A stretch of DNA of 64,000 bases from Bryobacterales bacterium. Its GTDB lineage: Bacteria; Acidobacteriota; Terriglobia; Bryobacterales; UBA6623. How positions within the stretch are numbered: the first letter of the stretch is position 1; every line of letters starts with the position of its first letter. This document shows positions 26,756 to 35,324 of this stretch, one piece after another. Under the pieces are notes generated by a model. The model made no database searches, had not been told where the DNA came from, and saw only the letters and a list, made by a program, of their open reading frames with translations. The translations under genes and the position numbers were made by a program. The DNA lies in NCBI GenBank assembly GCA_028819215.1, contig JAPPMG010000096.1, forward strand, positions 439,328 to 503,327, read 5' to 3'.

Positions 26756-28065
26756 TGGCGCCAGTGTCCCGGATCGCAGCTCTCTTCGCTTGTTCTCTAC
26801 TGTGCTGGTCGACCGCGTCGGCCGCGCCGAACATCGTTTTGTTGTTTGCCGACGACCTCGGCTACGGAGACCTTGGCGTTTACGGCAACCCTACGATTCG
26901 CACGCCCAACCTCGACAGGCTCGCGTCCCAGGGGCTGCGGATGACGGCGTTCTACTCGGCCCCGTCCTGCGTGCCTGCCCGCACCCAGCTGCTGTTGGGG
27001 CGCTACCCGAGCCGAACGAACGTTTCGGGCACGTCCGTGGGAGGCGAGGGCGGGATTCCGGACGAATATGCGACCTTGGCCCAAGCGCTGGGCGCGGTCG
27101 GCTACCGGACTGCAATGGCGGGCAAGTGGCACCTGGGCTACGCCCGCGCCGAGTACCTGCCGGTCGGAAAGGGCTTCGACAGCTGGTTCGGCCTGCCGTA
27201 CTCCAACGACATGATCAAGCCGTGGGTCCAGACGGACGAGCCTCTGTGGCTGTACCGTGACGCCGAGCGAGTCGAGCATCCGGTCGACCAAGACCAGCTC
27301 ACCATGCGCTACACGGCGGAATTGGTGGGCGCGATCCGCGAAAGATCCAGCCAGCCTTTCTTCGCGTACTTGGCCTACAGCATGCCTCACTTGCCGCTGC
27401 GTACCGCCGGACGCTTTCGCGGCACGTCGCGGGCTGGGCTCTACGGCGATGTGATCGAGGCCATCGACTGGTCGGTGGGGCAGGTCGTGCAGGCCTTGGA
27501 GGAGACCGGACAGACCGACGACACGATCGTGATCTTCACCAGCGACAACGGTCCTTGGCTCAACCTGCCCGACCGCATGCTCTCTGGGGGCGTCGTGCCG
27601 TGGCACGCCGGCTCGCCGGGACCGCTCAGGGGTGCTAAGCACACTACATACGAAGGGGGCGTGCGAGTTCCCTTCATCGTTCGATGGCCGGGCATTGTGC
27701 AGCCGGGCACGGTGACCGCAGAGATTGGAGCGACCCTGGACCTGTACGCGACCTTGCTGGCAGCCGGGGGCGGGGAAGTGCCCGCTGACTCCGACGGCCA
27801 CGACCTGACAGCGCTGTGGGCGGGGCGCACAGCGCAGTCGCCGCGCCGGGAGTTCATTTATCACCGGGGAAGCAGCGTGCAGGGCATCCGCGTCGGACCA
27901 TGGAAGTTGCGCGCCATTGAGGGCGAGGAGCTATTCCACCTCGACCGGGATCCTTCCGAGCGCTACAATATTGCCGGCGAGCATCCGGAAATCGTGGCGC
28001 AATTGCGGCAGCGCATTGACGAGTTCACGTCGCGCGTCGCTGCGGAGATGGGCCGAGCGCCCTGA
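26755..28065 (+). CDS. Secreted formylglycine-dependent sulfatase
   Basis: From the ATG at 26755 the protein has 436 residues with a signal peptide (MAPVSRIAALFACSLLCWSTASA). The active-site signature CVPAR, whose cysteine is oxidised to formylglycine, is near residue 72. Metal ligands appear in LLFADDLGYGD and the later SDNG. AGKWHLG is the second sulfatase signature. The expected role is hydrolysis of sulfate esters on glycans outside the cytoplasm. The chosen start shares one base with the panC stop; a longer frame inside panC exists but would bury the signal peptide. Co-transcription with panBC is probably incidental. Confidence 0.93.
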   Translation: MAPVSRIAALFACSLLCWSTASAAPNIVLLFADDLGYGDLGVYGNPTIRTPNLDRLASQGLRMTAFYSAPSCVPARTQLLLGRYPSRTNVSGTSVGGEGGIPDEYATLAQALGAVGYRTAMAGKWHLGYARAEYLPVGKGFDSWFGLPYSNDMIKPWVQTDEPLWLYRDAERVEHPVDQDQLTMRYTAELVGAIRERSSQPFFAYLAYSMPHLPLRTAGRFRGTSRAGLYGDVIEAIDWSVGQVVQALEETGQTDDTIVIFTSDNGPWLNLPDRMLSGGVVPWHAGSPGPLRGAKHTTYEGGVRVPFIVRWPGIVQPGTVTAEIGATLDLYATLLAAGGGEVPADSDGHDLTALWAGRTAQSPRREFIYHRGSSVQGIRVGPWKLRAIEGEELFHLDRDPSERYNIAGEHPEIVAQLRQRIDEFTSRVAAEMGRAP

Positions 28066-28073
28066 GCAAGGCG

Positions 28074-29198
28074 CTAGTCTCGAGTGGGTGTGGGCAGCGG
28101 CAGTTGCACGGGGCGCTGCTCGCTCGCCGAGACCTTCGCGGCCTCTAGAATCTGCACCGCGTCCACGTTGAGGTCGAGCGCCACGATGTGCTCGAGGGGC
28201 TGGCGGCTTGTCACGCGGTCGATCATGTACCGCACTGGGTGGCTCGCGACGGGTGCCAGGGCTGCGCTGTTGACAGCCGTTGCGGCCTTTCGCCCGGCTT
28301 GGATGGTCAGCGAATCGCGCGCAAGCGACAGGCTTCCTTCAAGGCCGAAGACCTCCAAGTGCTGGAAGCCGCGCGGCAGATCCCAGCTGGCCTCGAAGAT
28401 GCCCACCGCCTCTGGGTACGCGAGCACGAATACAGCGTTGTCTTCCACCTTGGGGAAGCGCCCGGGTTGCAGCTGGCTGACCGTGGCATAGACGTGCTGG
28501 GGCAGGCCTAGGTGCCATATCGACCACGTCGCGCTGTAGATCCCGAAATCGATTAGCGCGCCTCCTCCGTTGGCATCGGGATCCGTCAGCCAGTCGAAGA
28601 ACACCTTGCGCCGCAGGTCTCTGGGCGCGGGGCCCGAGTTGCCCACAACGCCGTGCAGCCGCCACACCTTGCCGATGGAACCGTCCGCTACCATGCGGCG
28701 GAGCTGGTGGTTGGCGGCCCACCACGCCATCTGGTAGTTGGTCATCACCTTGATGCCGTGCCGAGTGGCGAGTTCGCGAATGTGCAGAGCGTCGGCGTAG
28801 CTCCCTGCGAGAGGCTTTTCGAAGATCACGTGGATCCCAAGCGGGGCCAGGAATTCGACGATCTCGAGGTGGCGGTTGTTCTCGACGAAGGCCCACACGA
28901 TTTCCGGCCGCGTCTCTTTGACGAAGGTACGATAGTCTGCCGCGTAGCGGGCATTGGGCTGGATCTCCTTGGCAGCCTCGACCAAGCCCGGGATGGACTC
29001 GGCGACGCCCACGAAGTCTGCCTCGTCGATGTCCGAGATTTCGCTCAGCTGGCGCCACGCGTGGCCGTGCCGCAGGCCGATGAAACCGACCTTCGTCGCA
29101 GCCGCGACAGATTCGCTGAACACGAGCGCCATGCAGGCGACCACCGTGACGGAGCACAAGTTTGTAGGGGAAACGCGATGGCCTAGCACGAGAGCCAT
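28074..29198 (-). CDS. Exported Gfo/Idh/MocA-type oxidoreductase
   Basis: This 374-residue protein starts with a hydrophobic leader (to about residue 34) and continues with a dinucleotide fold (VGFIGLRHGHAWRQL) and the family motif EKPLAGS near residue 127, whose lysine is catalytic. Asn/Gln-rich VMTNYQMAWW and GGGALIDFGIY follow at the usual places. Family members reduce or oxidise sugars or inositols with NAD(P). The usual first GxGxxG is altered to GLRHGH. It is convergent with the sulfatase and divergent from what would be hom in the absence of the inserted unit. Confidence 0.88.
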   Translation of the reverse strand: MALVLGHRVSPTNLCSVTVVACMALVFSESVAAATKVGFIGLRHGHAWRQLSEISDIDEADFVGVAESIPGLVEAAKEIQPNARYAADYRTFVKETRPEIVWAFVENNRHLEIVEFLAPLGIHVIFEKPLAGSYADALHIRELATRHGIKVMTNYQMAWWAANHQLRRMVADGSIGKVWRLHGVVGNSGPAPRDLRRKVFFDWLTDPDANGGGALIDFGIYSATWSIWHLGLPQHVYATVSQLQPGRFPKVEDNAVFVLAYPEAVGIFEASWDLPRGFQHLEVFGLEGSLSLARDSLTIQAGRKAATAVNSAALAPVASHPVRYMIDRVTSRQPLEHIVALDLNVDAVQILEAAKVSASEQRPVQLPLPTPTRD

Positions 29199-29425
29199 TT
29201 TGGCAGACTGTCGCGGCCTGCGCTCCGCAATGTTTGAACTGTCGCAAGAACCCTTTCGAACTCAGGCCGGAACGGTCGGGTCAGAGAGGTTGCGGTCGAA
29301 TGCCAGGGAAGGGACGGGGCGGGCCTCGGCAGTGCGCTGCCCCAGCATGGCAGGTGTCGAAGCTTGTGATGGCTCTGGACAAGCCGCGCTGGTAACAGTC
29401 GAGGCTCGGGCCGCTGGTGGGCAGC

Positions 29426-29433
29426 AACGAATC
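29426..29433. repeat. Putative target-site duplication, left copy (AACGAATC)
   Basis: AACGAATC directly precedes the element end at 29434 and occurs again, in the same orientation, directly after the opposite end at 35282. An exact 8-base match exactly at both junctions is unlikely by chance. Confidence 0.8.
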
Positions 29434-30188
29434 GGGGATTATCAGGATAGGTTGACAAGCTGGCCCACATGCGGGAGTTCGCTAGCAAGCACAACTCCCG
29501 CTCGGGACTCTTGCGCAGCTGACGCCACTGGTCGCTGGACCGGTCGGCAAGTGGCTCCTGTACACGGAGCTGGTCGCGGACAGCGGGGTCGGCCACGGTG
29601 AGGGTCGAGGCGTCCGACGGCAGCACGGCGGTCGGCCAGACCGTGGGCTTCACCGTGTACACCGTGTATCGGGTGTCGGCCCAGCAGGCCCAGCATGAGG
29701 AGCCGTGGACCGTCACGTTCACCCGACACGGCGCGGAACCTACAGGCTCACGTTCGCCCGGAACGGGAACGTGCCGGAAATCCGCCTGCACCTGTTAGGC
29801 GAGCGGTGGAAGTCCATCCCGATGGGGGTCGACATCACCATCTACTCCGAGCAGCGGGTCGGAGCCATCCCGGGCTGTGCCCTCACGGTCGTGTCCCGGA
29901 CCGCGGCGAGGCATGGCAAGGGATGACCTTGGTTCGAGCATTCGCAGTGCCGGTAGTCGATGCAGCAAATTGTTGGCCTGTGGGCAAAGACGGTCGGCCC
30001 GAGCAGCGCTCCGGCTATCGTCGTCGAGGTGAAGAACTTCACCCCGAATGCGAAACACGACGGGCCCCAGGAGCGGGTCTTGCACATTTGATGAGACTGC
30101 GGCAAGCGTGCGGCGGCGCGGCTGGGCTGCGCCACGCGCCGGACTGTGCGGGAATCGGCCAGCTTGTCAACCTGTCCTGATAATCCCC
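29434..30188. repeat. 755-bp degenerate repeat with 32-bp inverted ends (left copy)
   Basis: The ends 29434-29465 and 30157-30188 are inverted copies with one mismatch, so the segment looks like a MITE or a decayed IS. Its right 406 bases (29783-30188) are repeated at 34943-35282. Frames inside are short and broken. Although some are conserved between copies, none is a recognisable transposase. The inner end is not followed by AACGAATC but by GGATTCG. Confidence 0.75.
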
Positions 30189-30233
30189 GGATTCGAGGCC
30201 GCGATGCCCTGAATTCGTAATACGATAGGGGCG

Positions 30234-33044
30234 GTGCCTGCCGCTGGTCGCCGGATCGCGAGGCGCTTGAAGGATTCCTTGGCTATGCCTGCAAAGGGCA
30301 GCTGCGGTCCGTCCGCCCGATCTCGGGCAGGCGTGCGGATTCCCGGCCATTGCTGGGCAGCTAGGACAGCGCGGCTTGCGGTGGCGGCAGTGCTGTGGTT
30401 GCCCGCTGCAACCGCTCAAGGCGGAGCGGATTTCTTCGAGACCCGTGTGCGTCCGCTCTTGGCGGAGAAGTGCTTTGCTTGCCATACCCAGACGAAGATG
30501 GGCGGCTTGGAGATGGTCTCCCGCGAAGCGCTGCTGCGAGGGGGGCAGTCCGGCCCTGCCGTCGAGCCGCGTGCTCCAGAGCGGAGCTTGCTGATCCGGG
30601 CTGTGCGCTACGACCACGAGAGGCTGAGAATGCCACCGACCGAGCGGCTCACGGACGAGGAGGTGGCTGTTCTCACGAAGTGGGTCGATGACGGAGCTGT
30701 GTGGCCCGATTCCGCCCGGCTCGCGGCGGAGACAGACGACGGCGGGTTCGCCATCACGGATCAGCACCGGGCCTTTTGGTCGTTCCGGCCTGTCGAGCGT
30801 TCCGGGCTCCCGCTAGGTCAGGGTGCCCCCATCGACCGGTTCGTGGATGCTGCCTTGAGGGAGGCCGGCATAGCCAGAGCGCCGCGAGCTGACCGGCGCA
30901 CGCTGGCCCGCCGGGTGTTCTACGACTTGCTGGGGCTGCCTCCCAGTCCGGACGAGATGGAGGAGTTCCTAGCTGCTGAGTCGCCAGACGCGTTCGCGAC
31001 CCTCGTCGACAGGCTGCTCGCCTCGCCTCGCTACGGGGAGCGGTGGGGTCGGCACTGGCTGGATGTCGCCCGCTATTCCGACGACCGCCTCAACTCGACG
31101 CAGGACGAGGCCTACCCGAACGCGTGGCGCTACCGCGACTGGGTGATCCAGGCCTTCAACGACGACATGCCGTTCGACCTGTTCGTGAAGGCCCAGATGG
31201 CTGCCGACCAGCTCAGTCTGGAGGAGATGGGCGCTTGGTCTCGGGAGGACTTGATCCCCGGCCTGGGTATGTTCGGACTGAGCCCCAAGTTCCAGGACGA
31301 CAGGATCGACGTCACAGGCAGAGGCTTCCTCGCGCTGACGATCGGCTGCGCACAGTGCCACGACCACAAGTTCGACCCCATCCCGACGGAGGACTACTAC
31401 GCGCTGCTCGGCGTGTTCAACAGCTCTGAGGTGCGGGAGTATCCCTTGGCACCGGACGCCGTTGTGAAGGCCTACCGGGAAGGGAAGGAGCGGCTGGAGC
31501 AGGCCGAGCAGCGACTGGAAGCGTTCTTGGAGACTCAGTCGGAGCAACTGGTGGACGCGCTGGCGGCCCGGACCGCCGTCTATGTCCTAGCGGCGTGGCA
31601 GGTCGCCGGCGCCGCCGGTGCCACCGTCGCCGAGGCGGCTGCTGAGAATGGGCTGGATGAGGAGACGTTGCAACGTTGGTTCGCGTACCTCGAGGGATGG
31701 CCAAAGCAGCATCCGCTTCTCGACCGGTGGAAGCAGCTTGTCGCCGATGCTGGCCCCGCCGCCGGAATCGAGGACTTCGCCGCAGGCATCCAAGCGAAGG
31801 TGCTGGCGCTGATCGCCGAGAAGAAGCGCATCGACCGCGAGAACGACATCCGACTGCGAGGCGACCATTCCGGCCGCAATATCCGCCGCACGGCGCTGCT
31901 GGCGCTACCGCGGGACGACTTCTACCTCTGGAACGATGTCGCGTCCCCAAACTCGAGGGACCTGCCCGCGCCGGCCAAGTCAGGGATTCTGTACTACCGA
32001 GGAGCAGCGCTGGAGCGCTTCCTGTCGGGGGTCTGGCAGGAGCATGTCTCGAGGGCCCGCCGCGAAGTGGAGCGTCTCGAGGCCGACCTGCCGCCCAAGT
32101 ATCCCTATCTGCACGCTTTGGCTGACAAGTCAACGGTGGCCAATGAGCATGTCCACATCCGGGGCAGCGCCGACAACCTCGGCGACGAGGTTCCGAGACG
32201 GTTCCTGCGGATCCTCAGCTCCGGGGAGCCGGCGGTCTTCAAGGCTGGCAGCGGCCGGCTGGATCTGGCGCGGGCCATCGCCTCCCCGGGCAATCCGTTG
32301 ACGGCGCGAGTAATCGTGAACAGGGTTTGGATGCACCATTTCGGGCGCGGGATTGTGGGCACGCCCAGCAACTTCGGCATGATGGGCGAACGGCCGTCCC
32401 ATCCCCGACTGCTCGACTACCTAGCCGCGCGCTTCATGGATGGCGGCTGGTCCATCAAAGCGCTCCACCGAGAGATCCTGCTCACCGAGGCGTACCAGCG
32501 CGCGGCCGCTGACATCCCCGCCAGCAGGGCGGCGGACCCGGAGAACCGCTTGCTGTGGCGCGCGAACCGAAGGCGGCTGGACGCCGAGAGCATGCTGGAC
32601 TCGATGCTGTACTTGGCGGGGCGGCTCCACCTCGAGGCCGGGGGGCCGCCGCGGCAGTGGGACGAAGAGACCAAGCAGCCCCGCACCGTGTACGGCTTCG
32701 TCAGCCGGCGACGCTTGGACGTGCGCCTCGGATTGTTCGACTTTCCGAACCCCAATCGCACCAGCCCGAGGCGGTTCGGCACCAATACGCCGCTGCAAGG
32801 GCTGTTCTTCCTGAACAGCCCGCTGCTGATGGAGCAAGCCTCTGCTCTCGCCGAACGGCTGAGTGCAGAGGCCGGGCCGGACGACGCCAGGCGGATCCGG
32901 CGAGGCTACCGGCTGGTCTTCGGCCGCCTTCCCACCGAGGCGGAGCTGGCCTTGAACCGGGAGTTCGTCGGGGGGTCGCAGGACGCATGGCCGCGGCTCG
33001 TGCAGGCTTGGTTCAGCTCGAACGAGTTCCGATATGTCAACTAG
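30234..33044 (+). CDS. PSCyt1-DUF1549-DUF1553 protein (planctomycete-type cytochrome fusion)
   Basis: This is a protein of up to 936 residues from a GTG behind AGGGG; an ATG at 30285 is an alternative. After a hydrophobic leader it shows the PSCyt1 haem-binding CFACH (about residue 82), the DUF1549/PSCyt2 domain (from about residue 200) with a second CAQCHDHKFDP near residue 374, and the C-terminal DUF1553/PSD1 domain with RVIVNRVWMHHFGRGIV and NPNRTSPRRFGTNTPLQGL. Such proteins pair with DUF1501 proteins in Planctomycetes, Verrucomicrobia and Acidobacteria and are tied by context to polysaccharide breakdown. It overlaps the DUF1501 gene by 11 bases. Confidence 0.93.
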   Translation: MPAAGRRIARRLKDSLAMPAKGSCGPSARSRAGVRIPGHCWAARTARLAVAAVLWLPAATAQGGADFFETRVRPLLAEKCFACHTQTKMGGLEMVSREALLRGGQSGPAVEPRAPERSLLIRAVRYDHERLRMPPTERLTDEEVAVLTKWVDDGAVWPDSARLAAETDDGGFAITDQHRAFWSFRPVERSGLPLGQGAPIDRFVDAALREAGIARAPRADRRTLARRVFYDLLGLPPSPDEMEEFLAAESPDAFATLVDRLLASPRYGERWGRHWLDVARYSDDRLNSTQDEAYPNAWRYRDWVIQAFNDDMPFDLFVKAQMAADQLSLEEMGAWSREDLIPGLGMFGLSPKFQDDRIDVTGRGFLALTIGCAQCHDHKFDPIPTEDYYALLGVFNSSEVREYPLAPDAVVKAYREGKERLEQAEQRLEAFLETQSEQLVDALAARTAVYVLAAWQVAGAAGATVAEAAAENGLDEETLQRWFAYLEGWPKQHPLLDRWKQLVADAGPAAGIEDFAAGIQAKVLALIAEKKRIDRENDIRLRGDHSGRNIRRTALLALPRDDFYLWNDVASPNSRDLPAPAKSGILYYRGAALERFLSGVWQEHVSRARREVERLEADLPPKYPYLHALADKSTVANEHVHIRGSADNLGDEVPRRFLRILSSGEPAVFKAGSGRLDLARAIASPGNPLTARVIVNRVWMHHFGRGIVGTPSNFGMMGERPSHPRLLDYLAARFMDGGWSIKALHREILLTEAYQRAAADIPASRAADPENRLLWRANRRRLDAESMLDSMLYLAGRLHLEAGGPPRQWDEETKQPRTVYGFVSRRRLDVRLGLFDFPNPNRTSPRRFGTNTPLQGLFFLNSPLLMEQASALAERLSAEAGPDDARRIRRGYRLVFGRLPTEAELALNREFVGGSQDAWPRLVQAWFSSNEFRYVN

Positions 33045-34419
33045 CCCCTCACGTCGCGACTTGTTGCGCCTGACCGGTTCCGGAGTGGGCTTGGTAGGCC
33101 TGTCGCGGGTCCTCGCCGACCAGGCGTCCGCTGATCCGCTCGCCCCCAAGCCCCCTCACTTCGACGCCAAGGCGAAGCATGTGATCCACCTGTTCCTGAA
33201 CGGAGCCCCGTCGCACGTGGATAGCTTCGACCACAAGCCCGAGCTCGCCAAGCACCACGGCAAGCCCTATCCGGGCGGGAACCTGCGCACCGAGCGCAAG
33301 ACCGGCACGCTGATGCAGTCCCCGTTCGAGTTCGCGCCTTCCGGGGAGAGCGGAATTCCGCTCAGCGAGATCTTCCCGCACCTCGGTTCCGTAATAGACA
33401 GGTGCCTAGTCATCAATTCGATGCACACTGACGTGCCGTTCCATGAGCCGTCCCTGTTCATGTTCAACTGCGGCCAGCGGATCGCCGGGCATCCATCGTA
33501 CGGCTCGTGGCTGACCTACGGCCTGGGTACCGAAAACAGGAACCTGCCCGGCTTTGTCGTGCTGTGCCCGGGCTATCCGGTGGTCGGGCCGCAGTTGTGG
33601 ACTTCCGCCTACCTGCCGGGGGTTTATCAAGGGGCCTACATCCGCAACACGGAGACCGAGCCCGACAAGCTGGTGCCGTTTCTTCGTAACCCCTCCCTTT
33701 CGGCGGGTGCGCAGCGCAGCCAGCTGGAGCTGCTTGGGAAGCTCAACTCTCTGCACCTCGAGCGCCAAGGGCCGGCTCCCCAGCTGGAAGCGACGATTCA
33801 GGCGATGGAAGTTGCCTTCCGCATGCAGTCGGAGGCGACCGACGCCTTCGATGTGCGGCTGGAGTCCGAGCGCACCCGCGAGCGCTACGGAGACGGCGAC
33901 TTCGCCCGGGGCTGCCTGATTGCCAGACGGCTGGTCGAGCGAGGGGTCCGCGTAGTGCAGGTCTACTACGGAAACCTCCAGCCTTGGGACACGCACGACG
34001 ACATTCAGCGCATGCGGACGTTGGCCGCCACCTCGGATCGCGCCATGGCTTCCCTGATCGAGGACTTGGACGCCAGCGGGCTGCTGGACGAGACGATCGT
34101 GCTCATTGGCGGGGAGTTCGGGCGGACGCCCACGGTCGAGATCGCCGGCGTCACGAAGCTGCACGCGGGGCGCGACCACAACAACCACGGCTTCAGCGTG
34201 CTCGTGGCGGGCGGCGGCTTCCGTCCGGGCCTGCGCTACGGCGCCACGGACGAGTTCGGCTTCAAGGCGGTCGAGAACCGCGTCCATGTGCGGGACCTCC
34301 ATGCCACGATGCTGCGCCAGCTGGGCATCGATCACGAGCGGCTCACCTACCGCCACAGCGGCCGGGACTTCCGCCTGACGGACGTGGAGGGGGAAGTCAA
34401 GACGGACCTGCTCGCTTAG
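33034..34419 (+). CDS. DUF1501 protein with Tat-type leader
   Basis: This 461-residue protein begins with a twin-arginine-type leader (SRRDLLRLTGSGVGLVGL). The body is the DUF1501 fold, related to alkaline phosphatase/sulfatase enzymes, with LFLNGAPSHVDSFDHKPEL near residue 53, GGEFGRTP near residue 362 and DHNNHGFSVLVAGGGF near residue 383. These supply the Asp/His metal ligands typical of the superfamily. The start overlaps the DUF1553 gene, so both are translated from one message. The substrate is not established for the family. Confidence 0.92.
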   Translation: MSTSPSRRDLLRLTGSGVGLVGLSRVLADQASADPLAPKPPHFDAKAKHVIHLFLNGAPSHVDSFDHKPELAKHHGKPYPGGNLRTERKTGTLMQSPFEFAPSGESGIPLSEIFPHLGSVIDRCLVINSMHTDVPFHEPSLFMFNCGQRIAGHPSYGSWLTYGLGTENRNLPGFVVLCPGYPVVGPQLWTSAYLPGVYQGAYIRNTETEPDKLVPFLRNPSLSAGAQRSQLELLGKLNSLHLERQGPAPQLEATIQAMEVAFRMQSEATDAFDVRLESERTRERYGDGDFARGCLIARRLVERGVRVVQVYYGNLQPWDTHDDIQRMRTLAATSDRAMASLIEDLDASGLLDETIVLIGGEFGRTPTVEIAGVTKLHAGRDHNNHGFSVLVAGGGFRPGLRYGATDEFGFKAVENRVHVRDLHATMLRQLGIDHERLTYRHSGRDFRLTDVEGEVKTDLLA

Positions 34420-34565
34420 CCATCACCGCTGCGCGGGGGTTGGTTCTGCGAAGCTGGTGTCGTCGTCTGCGCCGCTCGTCTGCGCCGGCGTACTCCGCAG
34501 CGACCGGGAGCGGAGATTGCTCCGGTGCAGCTGGACTGGCGGGCGGGAGTTCGAAGCCGATCCGA

Positions 34566-34790
34566 ATGCAGACCGTTCTGGCGGTGGCGCTGGCGACCGC
34601 AGTCTCGACCTGTTGGGCCCAGCCTTACGCGAAACCCTATCGCATGGTGGAGGGCTGGGCCAAGCTGCCGGAAGGGCGCAGCCCCGGCGCGATCGGGGAC
34701 GTCGTCATGGATCCGGCTGGCCGGAGTCTGTGGGCCGTCATCCGCTGCGACGCGGGTCCCGGGAGGTTCGGCTACGAATACCTCGAGGGC
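34566..34790 (+). pseudogene. 5' fragment of a secreted beta-propeller protein
   Basis: From an ATG at 34566 a signal peptide (MQTVLAVALATAVSTCWA) leads into VEGWAKLPEGRSPGAIGDVVMDPAGRSLWAVIRC, the first blade of an NHL/six-bladed propeller of the peptidylglycine-lyase-like type. Sequence similarity to the family stops after about 65-70 residues, and the frame continues into unrelated sequence and then the repeat at 34943. A full gene would be about 1 kb. Loss of the rest probably accompanied arrival of the right-hand repeat. Bases 34791-34942 hold nothing I recognise. Confidence 0.7.
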
Positions 34791-34942
34791 GCTGAAATGC
34801 AAGCGCTTCGAGGACTGCCATTGCGTCGAGGCCAAGAGCATGGCATGAGGGAGTCGGGGCTGGTTCTGGCCCTGCCGGCCGGATTCCGCTCGCAAGGAGG
34901 GATCATGGATGACTCGCGCAAGGACGGATCGCGGCCCCGGCT

Positions 34943-35282
34943 CGCCTGCACCTGCCCGGCGAGCGGTCGAAGTCCATCCCGATCGGGGTCGACATCACCA
35001 TCTACTCCGAGCAGCGGGTCGGCGCCATGCCGGGCTGTGCCCTCAGGGTCGTGCCGCGGACCGCGCGAGACATGGCAAGGCATGGCCCAAGTTCGAGCGT
35101 TCGCAGTGCGGGTAGTCGATGCAGCAATTTGTTGACCTGTGGGCAAAGACGATCGGTCCCGTCAGCGCTCCGGCCATCGTCGAGGTGAAGCACGTCACCC
35201 CGAACGCGAAACACGACGGGCCGCGCCACGCGCCGGACTGTCCGGCAATCGGCCAGCTTGTCAACCAATCCTGATAATCCCC
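34943..35282. repeat. Partial second copy of the degenerate repeat (right copy)
   Basis: This matches 29783-30188 along its length in the same orientation, with scattered substitutions and a deletion of roughly 65 bases near 35223. It keeps the 32-bp end at 35251-35282 but lacks the left half of the 755-bp unit. It ends 42 bases before the hom start codon. Confidence 0.88.
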
Positions 35283-35290
35283 AACGAATC
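35283..35290. repeat. Putative target-site duplication, right copy (AACGAATC)
   Basis: This is identical to 29426-29433 and directly abuts the right end of the mobile unit. Confidence 0.8.
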
Positions 35291-35324
35291 TGACCAGCAC
35301 GATGCCCAAGTAGAATGGAATTCT

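Larger units (their letters stand above)
29434..35282. mobile_element. Putative 5.85-kb mobile unit carrying DUF1553 and DUF1501 genes
   Basis: The outer ends start GGGGATTATCAGGAT on one strand each and match inversely at 31 of 32 positions (29434-29465 and 35251-35282). AACGAATC lies immediately outside both ends. The interior holds the two-gene DUF1553/DUF1501 operon, a broken propeller gene, and one full and one partial copy of a degenerate repeat. No transposase is recognisable. I infer a composite or non-autonomous transposon moved in trans, inserted between Gfo/Idh and hom. An inner end at 30188 complicates the history. Confidence 0.65.

Noticed and set aside
29695-30180. Open frames inside the 755-bp repeat
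   Set aside because: They are short, overlap in several frames and match no family, so they are treated as repeat sequence.
35139-35324. Extended N-terminus of homoserine dehydrogenase
   Set aside because: It reads through the inserted repeat and precedes the Rossmann fold with unconserved sequence.
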